Shown: positions 1-9,419, counted from the first letter of the stretch. The stretch: 12,274 nucleotides of DNA from Nitrolancea sp040255925 (GCA_040255925.1 JBDZVX010000079.1:1-12274); one strand, 5' to 3'. The notes: generated by a model from the sequence alone, not told the origin. Made by a program: numbers and translations.

Positions 1-99
1 GTCCCAAAAACCATCGACCCGAATGAGGGATTGAAACTGGAAGCGGTTCTGGTGGCCGGCGATCGGCCCGAGGTCCCAAAAACCATCGACCCGAATGAG
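1..99 (+). CRISPR. Leader-distal end of a CRISPR array (one full repeat, one spacer, one truncated repeat)
   Basis: A 37-nt repeat fills positions 1-37 and its first 27 nt recur exactly at 73-99; the unique 35 nt between them (38-72) form one spacer. The repeat starts GTCCCAAAAACC and ends GGATTGAAAC. An ATTGAAAC 3' end is common in type I and type III repeats, so the array is read as plus strand with its leader to the left, outside the window. The second copy loses its last 10 nt, as expected of the oldest, leader-distal repeat. Only one spacer is visible and no cas gene lies in the window, so subtype and activity cannot be judged. Confidence 0.85.
73..99 (+). repeat. Truncated terminal CRISPR repeat
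   Basis: These 27 nt are identical to nt 1-27 of the repeat at 1-37. The match stops at GAATGAG, after which the sequence (CTCTACGTC...) is unrelated. The missing part is the GGATTGAAAC end. This marks the array boundary; no further copy is seen to its right. Confidence 0.85.
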
Positions 100-207
100 C
101 TCTACGTCAATGAGAATGCCCGGCTAGATAGGCGTAACGGAGGTACTCTATACTGATGCCTCGAGCGATTATGAGCTGCGCCTTTCTGTAAAAGTACTCG
201 CCGGTTT

Positions 208-1521
208 TCACGAGACTGTTGCCAGCAGAGGATCTCGTGCCCTCGGCAACACGCTTTGGAATTCGTTGCAGAGTACTTCAAATTCCGCAAACGTGATGGG
301 CCGGTAGTGGGCAATTTCGTTTCGGACATTGCGGGCGATCCGAGCGAGGCGATGCCATCGGTTGCGTCCGGCACCAAAGCGGTGAGAATGCGTTTCCAAT
401 AGATGGACGAGATACCCCCACTCGCAGGCTCGTGGGTTCTCCGCGACGGCGTCCTGTTGTCGCTGGTCGTCAGGTGTTCCCCAGCACGGCCACGTTGTTC
501 CATGTGTTCTGCTGATCTCGTCGCACAGCGTCAGTCGGATTTGTTCCACCATCGGCAAAACCAGAGCCGACTGACCACGCCAGATGCGATGGTCTAGCTC
601 ATCGACCCGTCCGAGAAGCGCCAGGGCAGCCGGATGGAGTTCCCAACCGTATTCAGGAGTGCATACTGCTAAGCCGGCGTCCCAGAGATCTTGCCAGCGG
701 TGACGTGACCGTAGTTTGCCGTTCGGTTGGAAATGATTATCCAGGAATGGTGAGGTCAGGCTCTCGATGTGATCGCGTTCCCAGCCGCGCTCGTCGGCGA
801 GCGAGTGGAGCGCCGCTCGCAGGTCCGCCGGAGTCCGACAGATATGCTCCCACAGGGCGGTGATGATCATCGTATCCGATCCGGCCAGCGGCGGGAGCAA
901 GTGCTCCCGCCACCGTCCTGCTGGCGTAGCGGCATCGCCGTTGAGGAGGAGGCGGCAGGCAACGTGCAGTTCGAGTACTGAGGGTAACCCCTGCCAACGA
1001 ATGAGTTGGAGCCGCACATCACTATCTGGCAGGCGGCGGTTTCGAACCGCAGGCGCGCGCACGCAGAGGCAGAGCGTGCATGTCGGCACACCTTCGTCCG
1101 CGAAAAAACGGCTTGCCTCAGACCATTGGCGGAGAGCGTCGAGCCAATCCTGCAACATTGCATCGGAAAGTTCGGTGACGTGATCAATGTGCACCACATC
1201 GAACGCACGAGGTTGGCACGCAAGTTCCGCCACCAGGTTGGAAATCGTCCGTGGCGTGTCGGGCGATGGCCAGTCAATCCCAAGTTCGTTCGCGAGGGCA
1301 GTGGCAGGCGTCATGACGCCGGGCGTGCGTGTGTCGAGGGAGGTCTCCCAAACGTCGCGCTGACCGAGCCGCGCCGAGATCTGTTCCTGGACGTCTGCCG
1401 GGTCCACCTCGGGCGGTAAGAGGACGAGAAGACTCGTGCCTCCCGCGAGTTGATCGGCAAGCCGGTCAAGCAGGCTTCGGGTGCTTGGCAAACCGAAAAT
1501 ATGGTGCTCGGACCCGATCAT
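208..1521 (-). CDS. Degenerate STAND-like P-loop protein with C-terminal HEPN domain
   Basis: 437 aa. The C-terminal ~120 residues (about 315-430) look like a HEPN domain: R400-N401-EIA-H405 is the RNxxxH catalytic signature of HEPN ribonucleases, between predicted helices. Residues 1-260 have the layout of a STAND/AAA ATPase without its Walker A: after 'FGLPSTRSLLDRL' the strand LLVLLP (31-36) leads into PEVDP instead of GxxxxGK[ST]. A Walker B-like strand, DVVHIDH (108-114), and a sensor-like strand (149-155) remain. ATP hydrolysis is therefore unlikely. Residues 265-310 may be a winged helix. ATG 1519-1521 overlaps the TGA of the upstream giant ATPase gene (ATGA), so translation is probably coupled. 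Inference: HEPN effector RNase held in check by the ATPase partner. The HEPN call is firmer than the inactive-STAND call. It ends 109 bp from the CRISPR array; I see no clear terminator there. Confidence 0.75.
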   Translation of the reverse strand: MIGSEHHIFGLPSTRSLLDRLADQLAGGTSLLVLLPPEVDPADVQEQISARLGQRDVWETSLDTRTPGVMTPATALANELGIDWPSPDTPRTISNLVAELACQPRAFDVVHIDHVTELSDAMLQDWLDALRQWSEASRFFADEGVPTCTLCLCVRAPAVRNRRLPDSDVRLQLIRWQGLPSVLELHVACRLLLNGDAATPAGRWREHLLPPLAGSDTMIITALWEHICRTPADLRAALHSLADERGWERDHIESLTSPFLDNHFQPNGKLRSRHRWQDLWDAGLAVCTPEYGWELHPAALALLGRVDELDHRIWRGQSALVLPMVEQIRLTLCDEISRTHGTTWPCWGTPDDQRQQDAVAENPRACEWGYLVHLLETHSHRFGAGRNRWHRLARIARNVRNEIAHYRPITFAEFEVLCNEFQSVLPRARDPLLATVS

Positions 1522-4500
1522 CCTGCCTCCAGCACCGTCCGAATGGTTGGCTCGACCGTGATCTGCCCGTCGACCAGATCAAGACATCGCAAGCGTTCCA
1601 GAAAGTCGACGGCTCTGCGGCAATCGTCTTTGGTCAGAGCCGGGATGTCGAGCAGTTCGGGGGTCACGAGGTCGGCCGGAACGGCGCTCCGATCTTGAAT
1701 GAGGAACTGGAGAACGGGCAAGGCGGCCGGGTCATCCGTGAGGCCGAGTTGCTCCCGGAAGTGCGTTTGGAGCGGAGACCCCGGTTTCCGAAGCTCGCCG
1801 GCGATTTGCTCGGCCGCAGTCCGTGGGTCATCAGAATGCCCGGAGCGGTGGAAGACTTCGTCCAAAAGGATTGGCCAGCCTCCGGTTGCCGCAAGTAGAT
1901 GCTGGCAAACGTCGTCGGAAGGAACCTTCTGGCTCCGTTCAAGCCGGTTTTGGAGCCCGATCGCGTTCCAACGCGGCGGCGCTACGACGGCATCAACGGC
2001 ATCTTCCAATGGAGCTCGTACGTTGTCCGCTTGCGCCAGCCAGGCACTGGTGGAGAGGGAATCGAAAAGAAAGATGATGCGCATCCAACTGTCGCGTGAC
2101 TTCTGACGGTTGCAGAAGTCCAGCGCTACCTGCACAAGGCCCGCAATAGCACCTGACGGGAGGAGCGGGACACGATACCAGACGACCAGCCGCCTGCTAC
2201 GCTGGTGTTGATTCCGGAAGGTGCGGAGTTGCGAGTCGAATTCCTTTGATTCTCGGATTGCCTCAGGAATGCTTCCGCTCGCGCCCGTGCTGGCCGGGAC
2301 GAAACGCCCGAGGACGGCGGGCAGCCGCTTGAGACCGAGTGCATTGGAGGCGAACACGAGACCTACGCCAAACCGGACGGGATTTAGCTCGCGCTCTTGC
2401 GCAATCGTAAGCGGACTGTAGTCGGTAAAGGCGTCATCGAGTTCAGCATGTTGGCTGTTATGATCGAAGGGTTTCGGCATTATCGGCCGGTCGATGAGCT
2501 CAAGCAGACGATTCTCGATCTCGTCCCGTGATCCAAGCAGCCGGGCTACGTTCGGGCTGCGCAGCCCATACCGGCCATCAGCGCTCCGGGTGAGAACGCC
2601 AAGGCCGCACATCTCCCGGAGCAGCCCCCGGAAAGCGTCTCCGCCCAACTGTCTGAATCCTTGTGGCCAATAGCTCCGCACCAAGGTGCGAATCTCATCA
2701 GCTCGGTAGGCGCTTCCGAAGCCGTCGAGGCTGCCCAGTTGCTCGACGGCGACCGCGAGGGAGATGGCTTCATAGCGCGGATCAAGGCGGATCGTCAGCT
2801 CGAAGCGCTGGCGGATCATGTCCCGGACCTCGAACTTGCGATAGACCGCCTCGACGTCGGTATGATCGATCATGAACGGAGGCTCCGGGTCCCGGCGCTG
2901 CCGGAGATGTTTGAGCAACTCACGGCAGAAATGCTGGATCAGTCCCGGATGGTAGTTGGTGTAGGCAAGGATGCGGAGGATCGTCGCGGGATTCCGGAAG
3001 CGAAAGCCGAGCACTTCGAGCGGTTCTCGGATGAGCGCTTGCGCGTCCCGTGGCTCGAGCGGGCCGACGCAGAGCGGAACGCCGTAATGCGCCAGCGGCT
3101 GGTTGGGGATGCCCTGGAAGCGCTGGACATCGTGGAGCCCAGCAAAGACGACCTTGAACCGGCGGTCGGTGCGGCTCATCAGGTCGCGCAGGAGAACGAC
3201 CTGGCGGAAGCCGTCTTTAGCGTCGTCGTCGAGAAATTGGTCCGCTTCATCGCAGAGCGCAAGCACCCGCAGCTCGGGATGCTGGACGAACACCTCGGCG
3301 ATGTCGCGCATGATTGCCTCGGGCTTCTCGGCTCGGGAACGTAAGAGTTGCCGAGCTTCGAATTCCCGTCGTAGCTCATGCCAGAGGGCCTTGGTGCCCT
3401 CTCGCGACGCCTGGAGGTAAACGCGCTTGAGATCGATGATCCAGGCGTATCGATCGAGAGTAGGCTGGTCGAACTGCCGCTGCGCGTGGCGCAATAGGGC
3501 GGATTTGCCAAGCTGCCGACCCCCATAGACCAGGCAGGCACCGTTCGGCTGCTGGAGGTCTCGCGCCATCTCATCCCGGCCGAAGAACATTTCACTCGGC
3601 ACTTCACCCGCCGGTGAATAGGGGTTGACGGTGGCGTAGGGAAGCGACACACGGAGGAAGACGGGTAGCCGGGCATCCCGCTCCCGGGCCAGGAAGAGGA
3701 GGAGTGTCAGATCGAGCACCGCGATACCCAGCTTCTGCTCGCGCGTGAGCCGCATCAGGTGCAACCGCTGGGTGGGCGTGAGCGCGCCGAGATAAAAGAC
3801 GATCGCATGCTCCGCCTTGAGCTGTAACTCTCGAAGCCGGGCGCCGATCGCTTCAGGTCCTGGCCGCTCCCAGAGGCAGACGACGGTATATTCCCGGGTG
3901 CGAGAGCCGAACTGGGGAATTGGCCGCGCGAGACCGCTCGCCGACACCGAGACGCGGAAGAGCGCCGCGCTGGTGTGCGCCCAGTGGTTGATCTTCTCGA
4001 CCGGTTGGTCGCTGTCGGGAGTGAAGCCGAGATAGCGGAGAACCTTGACGATCGCTTCCAGGTGACGGTGGTGGCCCAGCGGGTATCGCTTCAGCACGTG
4101 CCAGGCATCGAGTGCGTCGACAACCTCGGTGCGGCGGGCCTTGTTCAGTTGGGAGAACGGGGCCCAGGGCAAGTTCTGGCTGTTCCGCGCGGCACGTTGC
4201 GCCTCCTCCAGCCGGCGCTCGCCTTTTAACCACTCTCGGATTCCTGGACTCAGAGAGCCGAACTCGCCGAGGACATCACGCTGCGGTCTCGCCTCATCCC
4301 AGATATCGCTCGGGGTCTCCCCATCGAGTTCCCGTCGCACCTGGGCAAGGTATTCATCGACAAGGTGGACGTCTTGTGTGGCGAACCCACGCTCGACCCG
4401 TGCCGAAATGCGGTTGAGATGCTCTGCCGTGAGGTGAGACTGCGCGAGCTGTTCCCGCAGATCATCCCAGAGTACCTGCTGTTCTCCTAAGAGCTGGGCC

Positions 4501-6051
4501 CGTGCGGCCTTCAAACGATCAAGCACCTCACGAAGTTGCCCATGTGACGGACCAAAATCCTGGACGTGTTCAGTATCGATGGCTTCAACCGCCGCATCGA
4601 ACGTGCTCCGCTGCGCGTCAGTGATCACGCCATCCACTAATGCCTGCTCGATCTCGTCGCGGACAACGTCCCGTTGCTGGCCGAGCGCCGCCCGTGCTCC
4701 GCGCTCTTGTTCCCTTGCACGCTCTGCCAATTCACGGCGTTGCTCGCTGTCACCCAGCTCGACGAGCAGGTTGCCGATGAAGCGATAGTCCTGGCGCTCA
4801 ATCCAGCCGTCGATAGCGTCAGCGAGTGAGCGGCCTGAGGCTACGGTCGCTCGGAGGGCGTTGGCGATAGCGGGCATCGCCTCGGACGCCGGCTGTCCGC
4901 TATCGTCACGATCGATCTCGGGTAGCCGGTGAAGCCGCCAGGCGAGCGCCAAAGCTAAATTCTCGGATGCTCCGGGGATGGAAGCCGGAGGCGAGGCTTC
5001 CCACTCAGGTACCCCCGGAAGATTGAGCATCGACGCGAGTTGGCGCAATGCCTCTTCGAGACAACGGGCGCTGGCCAGGACGGCCGCTGGTTGGCGGGAG
5101 ACGGCAAGTTCCCGGAGTTCCGCGAGCACCTCGGGAATCCGTTCGATGAGGGTGGAGCGCAAATCGCCCATCTGCTCGCGCCACCAATCACCCTTTTCTT
5201 TCAACTGCAGGTCTCGTGCTGCTAGGTTATGCCATTCGCTCGCGAGTTGGCAGGCTTCTTCGATGTACCGGAGAAACTGCTGCCGGCCGGACCCGACAAG
5301 GCGAGGCGGCGTGCCACCGCGCGGACTCCGCTCCCGCCAGAGCCGGTCGACCCGTTGCCCAATCTGGTCGGCCGGCCGCCACTCGTGAAGCCGGGCTGCG
5401 ACGCTTTCGATGAGGTCCACGCGGTTCTCGGCCACCGGGTTGATCAGTTCATAGAGGTCGCCTCCTGGCTGCACGAGCTGTTTCCAGAGCATCGCGGCGC
5501 CACCGTAAAGCAGCCCACGCCGGGGGGCTACCTGGAGCCAATCACGTGCCTCCTCGGATACCCGGGCAATTTCCGCCGTACGTTCCTCGCGGGTCGCGAT
5601 GCCATAGAAGTCTTCAGGTCGCAAGGCGATGCCAGTATTCGAGAACGATTCGATCGCGTCGATAACGTTCTCCAGCGATCGTACTCGGCTGATGCTGGAT
5701 GCCGTACGTAGTGACTGGAGCCATCCTCGAAGGCTCGCACCGGGCGCCACGAGCGCCGGGCGGAGTGCTGCCGCCAATCCAAGAAGCAGGTGAGGCAGAC
5801 TTGTGACACTCGGCTGATAGGTGCGGGCGATCTCCAACAGGTCGAGCACGAAGCGATCCGAACCCACTTCGAGCCAACGAGCGCCTTGTGCGGCAGCGAG
5901 TAGCCAACTCGGGCCTGATACGGTTCGGCCCTGCGCCTCGAGCGATCGTGCCAGCCAGTAAGCGCCCGGGAGATCATCCTCCGCGACGAACTCCCAGAGT
6001 AGGCTCTCCCAGTCTTCGTTCCGGTTCTCGTCGGCAACGCGTTCCGCGTTG
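1518..6051 (-). CDS. Giant STAND-type ATPase, C-terminal 3/4 (same gene as 6152-7648)
   Basis: Continues the frame of 6152-7648 once the assembly gap is closed; residue numbers are for the 1991-aa joined protein. Residues 500-1130 are helical, with a charged coiled-coil-rich stretch (about 912-1052). An alpha/beta domain follows (about 1130-1275). The ATPase module starts near 1303 (FFGRDEM), with Walker A GGRQLGKS (1324-1331; bases 3501-3524), Walker B LALCDEAD with D1415-E1416 (bases 3246-3251), a sensor-1-like KVVFAGLHD strand, and the LGF/F...ILAYTNYHPGLIQ helical segment typical of STAND proteins. A winged helix lies about 1582-1655. Residues 1670-1991 look like a second, degenerate STAND unit: ALGLKRLP where a P-loop would be, then TGGWPILL and a terminal winged helix. 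The frame is open without a stop up to the gap, so a GTG at 5865-5867 is internal, not a start. The stop overlaps the HEPN gene by 4 bp. Likely role (inference): NTP-driven sensor or switch for that HEPN effector. Specific family not recognised. Confidence 0.85.
5997..6051. repeat. 55-bp contig-end overlap, left copy
   Basis: These 55 bases, starting GAGTAGGCTCTCCC and ending GCGTTCCGCGTTG, are identical to 6152-6206, and each copy abuts the N run. Exact identity ending precisely at both contig ends is the signature of unmerged de Bruijn contigs whose overlap equals the k-mer length, not of a biological duplication. Both copies encode the same residues (…NRNEDWESLL) on the minus strand. Confidence 0.9.
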
Positions 6052-6151
6052 NNNNNNNNNNNNNNNNNNNNNNNNNNNNNNNNNNNNNNNNNNNNNNNNN
6101 NNNNNNNNNNNNNNNNNNNNNNNNNNNNNNNNNNNNNNNNNNNNNNNNNNN
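6052..6151. other. Assembly gap of exactly 100 N
   Basis: A run of exactly 100 N is the conventional filler for a gap of unknown size. Flanking copies of the same 55 bp show that the true gap is probably minus 55 bp: contigs overlap and nothing is missing. Removing 155 bases (one copy plus the N run) puts the reading frames of 6152-7648 and 1518-6051 in register: the distance from 7648 to 5867 becomes 1626, which is divisible by 3. Confidence 0.95.
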
Positions 6152-6206
6152 GAGTAGGCTCTCCCAGTCTTCGTTCCGGTTCTCGTCGGCAACGCGTTCC
6201 GCGTTG
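6152..6206. repeat. 55-bp contig-end overlap, right copy
   Basis: Identical to 5997-6051 over all 55 bases and directly adjacent to the N run. See the left copy: this is read as an unmerged contig overlap rather than a real repeat. Confidence 0.9.
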
Positions 6207-7648
6207 TCACCCGGCGGAACCGGCGCTGTGCCACCTGCCGAGGGCCCCTCCTCGTTTACGTCGGTGGTCTCGAGATGATCTCGGACAGGTTCCTCACGTA
6301 CGACGGCTTCGACGTTAAGGGTGACCGGTGACGGCGTACGATCCGGATGTTCCGCGTCGGCCCCGATCGCGGGATCATGGCCCCTATCGGCTTCGGCTAC
6401 GGGCTTTGCGATCTTGCTGGCATGGCGAGCTAGTCCACCATCATCGCTGAATTCCACGGTTGCGATCTGGTCATCCTTTGGCAGCTGCGCGTGGTCCGTC
6501 GCCGCGGGCGATTCGTTCGGCGGGCCTTCAGCCTCCGTGCTTGATCGGGTGTTCGTGTCCGTGCCACTGGTGCCTTCACTCACCTCCACCGGCGCGGCAC
6601 CGTTGGGTTCCGGCCCCGCCGGTGGAGGTGGTTCGTCCGGTTGGATTGGACTCAGGTGATGGTCCAGATCCTGGCAAATCGCGACGACACGGGCTTCGAT
6701 CTCCTTCCGGCGTTGATCACGCTGGTGCTGTTCAGAGCGGGTCGATGCCGGCGGGAGAAGACGGAGATTTTGGTGCTCACCCAGCAGCCCGGAAAGCTCG
6801 GTCACGAGAACCGCGAGATCTGCGCACTTGGTTAAAGGACAGAGCTCGGCCGACCAGCGGGCAGGCTCACCCACCTCGAAATATGTCAGCAGATCGATCG
6901 GAAGCGCCGCCAGGGATTTCCGCAACGCTTCCCGAGAACCCCGTTGGGCGAGCTTGTTTGCGGCAAGCCGAAGCAACTCCTCGACGAAGGCTTTCACTCC
7001 ATCCCAGGCGGGGGCATCCGCCGGTACGTCACGGAGTTGGGCCATCCACCGGTCCCAGTCCTCAGACATCGGACCGGCGTTCGTCACGTTGCCGGATTCC
7101 ATGCCATCGTAGGTCAGAACATCGTCTTCCAACCCATCGAGGTCTGACCCTTCCCCCACGGGAACCCGCCCGGTTACGTAGATGAACATTGGGTCAACGT
7201 CGTCGGCTTCGAACTCGGGTCGTGCTGATCTGAATTCCAGCACCAATCTGGAAGCACTTTTCATGTCCCAGAAACCAATCAGTTCGAATTCCTGACGTGC
7301 CGGATCGATCCCTGGGATATTGCGAGCAGTGAGGAATTGGCGCATCGCGAGTTCGAGATCGGGGTGGCAGTCGGTCCAGACGGCCAGCACCGCCGCCGCG
7401 AGGTCCTCATCGTGAAGGCACACGGCGCGGACCTCGGGCGCCAACAGGGCCACGGGCTTTCGAAGTGGGTTCTTGAAGCCGGGAATACGGACCTTCCGCT
7501 CTACCAACGACTCCAGCGAGTTTCGAGCCGGAGCACGTGCTTCCTGTCGACGCTCCAACGCCTCTCTGACCACATGGTCAAGGATGTCGTCATGCAGGCA
7601 GCCGTAGAAGGCTCGAACCGAGTGAGCCTGCACCCTACCGTTGCTCAT
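6152..7648 (-). CDS. Giant STAND-type ATPase, N-terminal quarter (same gene as 1518-6051)
   Basis: First 499 codons of the joined 1991-aa protein. The start is ATG 7646-7648, preceded on the minus strand by AAGGGA about six bases upstream, a good ribosome binding site. Residues 1-300 are a mixed alpha/beta region I do not recognise; its visible landmarks are CHPDLELAMRQFL (94-106), a strand-rich FELIGFWD...RLVLEF segment (121-139) and helices at 215-300. A basic helix (303-325) leads into a long linker, about 335-495, rich in Pro, Glu, Asp, Ser and Thr (PDEPPPPAGPEP, then many acidic residues), probably disordered. There is no signal peptide or membrane segment, so a cytoplasmic protein is expected. 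Translated straight through the N run the frame would be wrong beyond residue 499. First gene of the leftward operon and divergent from the E2-E1-Ubl operon; likely the N-terminal sensing or partner-binding part (inference). Confidence 0.8.
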
Positions 7649-8282
7649 CTACCGTCCCTTATCGTTCCCCCACGCGCAAACGGTGAACCCTTTGACCCGC
7701 CTGATCCGGATGGGAAGCTCGGTCGGATCACCTTCAAAGCTCGATAGTCAACGAGCAAGACTAATATACATGATACATCCGGATAGGCATACCTTTCCCT
7801 TCCAGTCATCAAGAATGCGTACATGCCAGCCAATGTTGCGTACACCAAAGCTCGTGTGTAGTGCCGGGCCAGGATCACATAGGCGGTTCGATGCCGCCGA
7901 GCCACCGGAATCTCCGGAGGTCGGCCTCGAATGGGGGAATTCTTCTCACCTGGATTCAGCGATTCCCCGGATACACAGGAGGTGTCCCGGCGCACGGGGT
8001 CTGGCGGAACGCAGCGGGGCCGATCGTTGTGCCGCGTTTTTCGATGGACTAGCCCGTCCGTTGACCATGCCCTCAGGATATCCGAGCCCCGCCTGCCGGC
8101 TACGGGAAACTCCAGCGATCTCGGTCGGCTGGATGAGATTCTGACGGTGACCGCGCCCGGCCGACGAACCGGGTCCTTAATCCCTTCACCGACATAGCGT
8201 TCCATTTACCAGGGATGTCGGAGCGCTCGTTGCAGGTAGCGGAACGGGTTCTCCCAAACGTAGGGAAGGCGGCCCGCTCGCA
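7649..8282. other. Divergent intergenic region, 634 bp, no convincing gene
   Basis: Lies between the start of the leftward ATPase-HEPN operon and the start of the rightward E2-E1-Ubl operon, so promoters for both should be here. Open frames exist on both strands (for example minus 7645-8205), but their translations are Arg/Pro/Ser-rich, overlap each other and show no recognisable domain; I read them as chance frames in GC-rich DNA. The only AT-rich patch is 7741-7790. I see no RNA gene, long repeat or clear terminator. An unannotated small RNA cannot be excluded. Confidence 0.6.
7741..7790 (-). promoter_or_regulatory. AT-rich patch, possible promoter for the ATPase-HEPN operon
   Basis: This is the only AT-rich stretch of the divergent region (…ACTAATATACATGATACATCC…). 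On the minus strand it contains TATATT (plus-strand 7763-7768), five of six matches to a -10 box, about 115 bases upstream of the ATPase start. No good -35 box lies at the expected spacing, and on the plus strand TAATAT/TATACA could serve equally well. Position and composition are the only support. Confidence 0.25.
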
Positions 8283-9419
8283 ATGCCCACCCGAGCCGAT
8301 TCCAAGAGCCGATATCTCGCTGAACTAATCGCGCGGCAACGAGCCGGTATCGATCCTCGGCCTCGTGAACTGGCCGATCTGCGCCGAAGGATGCTGGAAC
8401 TCGAACGCACCTGGGCTCAGGCTCGTTCGTGGCGCGACGTGGCTGAACCCATTCACGATGCGCTGGCCGGGCAGGTCGCTGAGCGGGAGGCCCACCTGGA
8501 ACAGGAATGGCGCCGGCTTATGCAACGGCCGGACATTCACGGCGTGGTCGTGACTGCGGAATCCGTGATCATTGAACTGGAAGCGACCGAGCAGCATCAC
8601 TGCCGGTTCGTCCACCTCACACCCGACGCGCCGATCCGGGCCATCAGTTTGAGCGGCGCCGATAGCCGCTTGCCGTTGGGTGTCCGGAGGATGCTGGCTC
8701 GTTCGCTTGCGTCGGGTAACCTCTGCGATCTCGTGGATCGGCTTGCCGAATCTCCCGTCCACCGTTCCCGGAATCCCGCTCTTCCGCCCAGACCGTCGCC
8801 CTCGAACATTGACGCGGTGGTCGCGGTGCTGCTCCGCCCTTGGCTGTGGCGCTTGGATGAGGCCCGAACCGAGGTGATGACCGCCCAAGCCGATTCGGAC
8901 CGGCTTGAGCGCGCGTGGCGGGAAGCCGTCCAACAGGAAGCCGTACTCTCCCGCGAGATCGCGCGATACCCGCATCCCGCGTTGGTCATGGCTGACGAGG
9001 ATCTCCCGATCTTCGAACGCGTGCTGTCTCTCCCGAATGTTGTGGATGCTGACGTCGTGAGTGACGCCTTGCTCGTCGAAACGGCACCGATTGAGATTGT
9101 CGAGGGCGGTGAACGGTACCGGCTCGGATGCTTTCGACTTCGCCTTCACGTACCCTCGTGGCAAATCGAAGTCAGGGCCGAGACGATGCATAATGCGTTC
9201 CATATCGATCACCCGCATATCAGTCGAGGCATCCCGTGCTTTGGGCGCCATGCCGGGTATGTGCGTTCACTCTGGCAACGGACCGATCTGGCCGGTCTCG
9301 TTCGCTTCCTGCTGGTCTTTCTTGAGAGCTACAACGCAGCCGGTGCCTACCTACCGATTTCGGCTTGGCCGTTGGCTATCGGAGCGAAGGGGGAGGTGGC
9401 CGGAAGCGCGACATGCTGA
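8283..9419 (+). CDS. E2-like ubiquitin-conjugating (UBC-fold) protein with N-terminal coiled coil
   Basis: 378 aa. Residues 25-85 are a charged, probably coiled-coil helix; 85-130 is strand-rich; 176-230 is again helical. The C-terminal part (about 250-362) follows the E2/UBC pattern: strands, then I306(H)ID-H310-P311-H312-ISRGIP-C319-F-G, then two helices (LVRFLLVFLESYNAAGAY). The HPH...C spacing matches the HPN...C of E2 enzymes and the HPH...C[LF]G variant of bacterial E2-like proteins; C319 (bases 9237-9239) is the predicted thioester cysteine. Expected role: take the ubiquitin-like protein from the E1 and transfer it to a target. The next gene overlaps it by 7 bp (ATGCTGA) and encodes an E1, which strongly supports the call. 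ATG 8283 is the first start of the open frame; TAGGGAAGG at 8261-8269 is a rather distant ribosome binding site. Confidence 0.75.
   Translation: MPTRADSKSRYLAELIARQRAGIDPRPRELADLRRRMLELERTWAQARSWRDVAEPIHDALAGQVAEREAHLEQEWRRLMQRPDIHGVVVTAESVIIELEATEQHHCRFVHLTPDAPIRAISLSGADSRLPLGVRRMLARSLASGNLCDLVDRLAESPVHRSRNPALPPRPSPSNIDAVVAVLLRPWLWRLDEARTEVMTAQADSDRLERAWREAVQQEAVLSREIARYPHPALVMADEDLPIFERVLSLPNVVDADVVSDALLVETAPIEIVEGGERYRLGCFRLRLHVPSWQIEVRAETMHNAFHIDHPHISRGIPCFGRHAGYVRSLWQRTDLAGLVRFLLVFLESYNAAGAYLPISAWPLAIGAKGEVAGSATC

Noticed and set aside
5865..5867. GTG as the start of a separate 1449-aa ATPase gene
   Set aside because: The frame is open for 61 further codons upstream to the gap, reads as good protein (WEFVAEDDLPG…), and joins the upstream frame once the 55-bp overlap is merged.
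5528..6051. Continuation of the right-hand ATPase frame through the N run down to 5528
   Set aside because: It uses the artificial 100-N length, gives a low-quality Arg/Ser-rich tail, and re-reads bases that encode a good helical protein in the correct frame after closing the gap.
5997..6206. The duplicated 55 bp as a tandem repeat or target-site duplication of a mobile element
   Set aside because: Identity is perfect and ends exactly at the N run on both sides, with no transposase or terminal repeats; contig overlap explains it fully.
7645..8205. 186-aa open frame on the minus strand overlapping the ATPase start and the divergent region, and opposing plus-strand frames at 7641-8144 and 7931-8197
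   Set aside because: They overlap one another and the start of a well-supported gene, are Arg/Ser/Pro-rich, lack recognisable motifs and good ribosome binding sites; typical chance frames in GC-rich DNA.
8189..8221. CCGACAT...ATGTCGG inverted repeat upstream of the E2 gene
   Set aside because: Seven-base arms with a 19-base spacer are expected many times by chance in a window this size, and no promoter element is linked to it.
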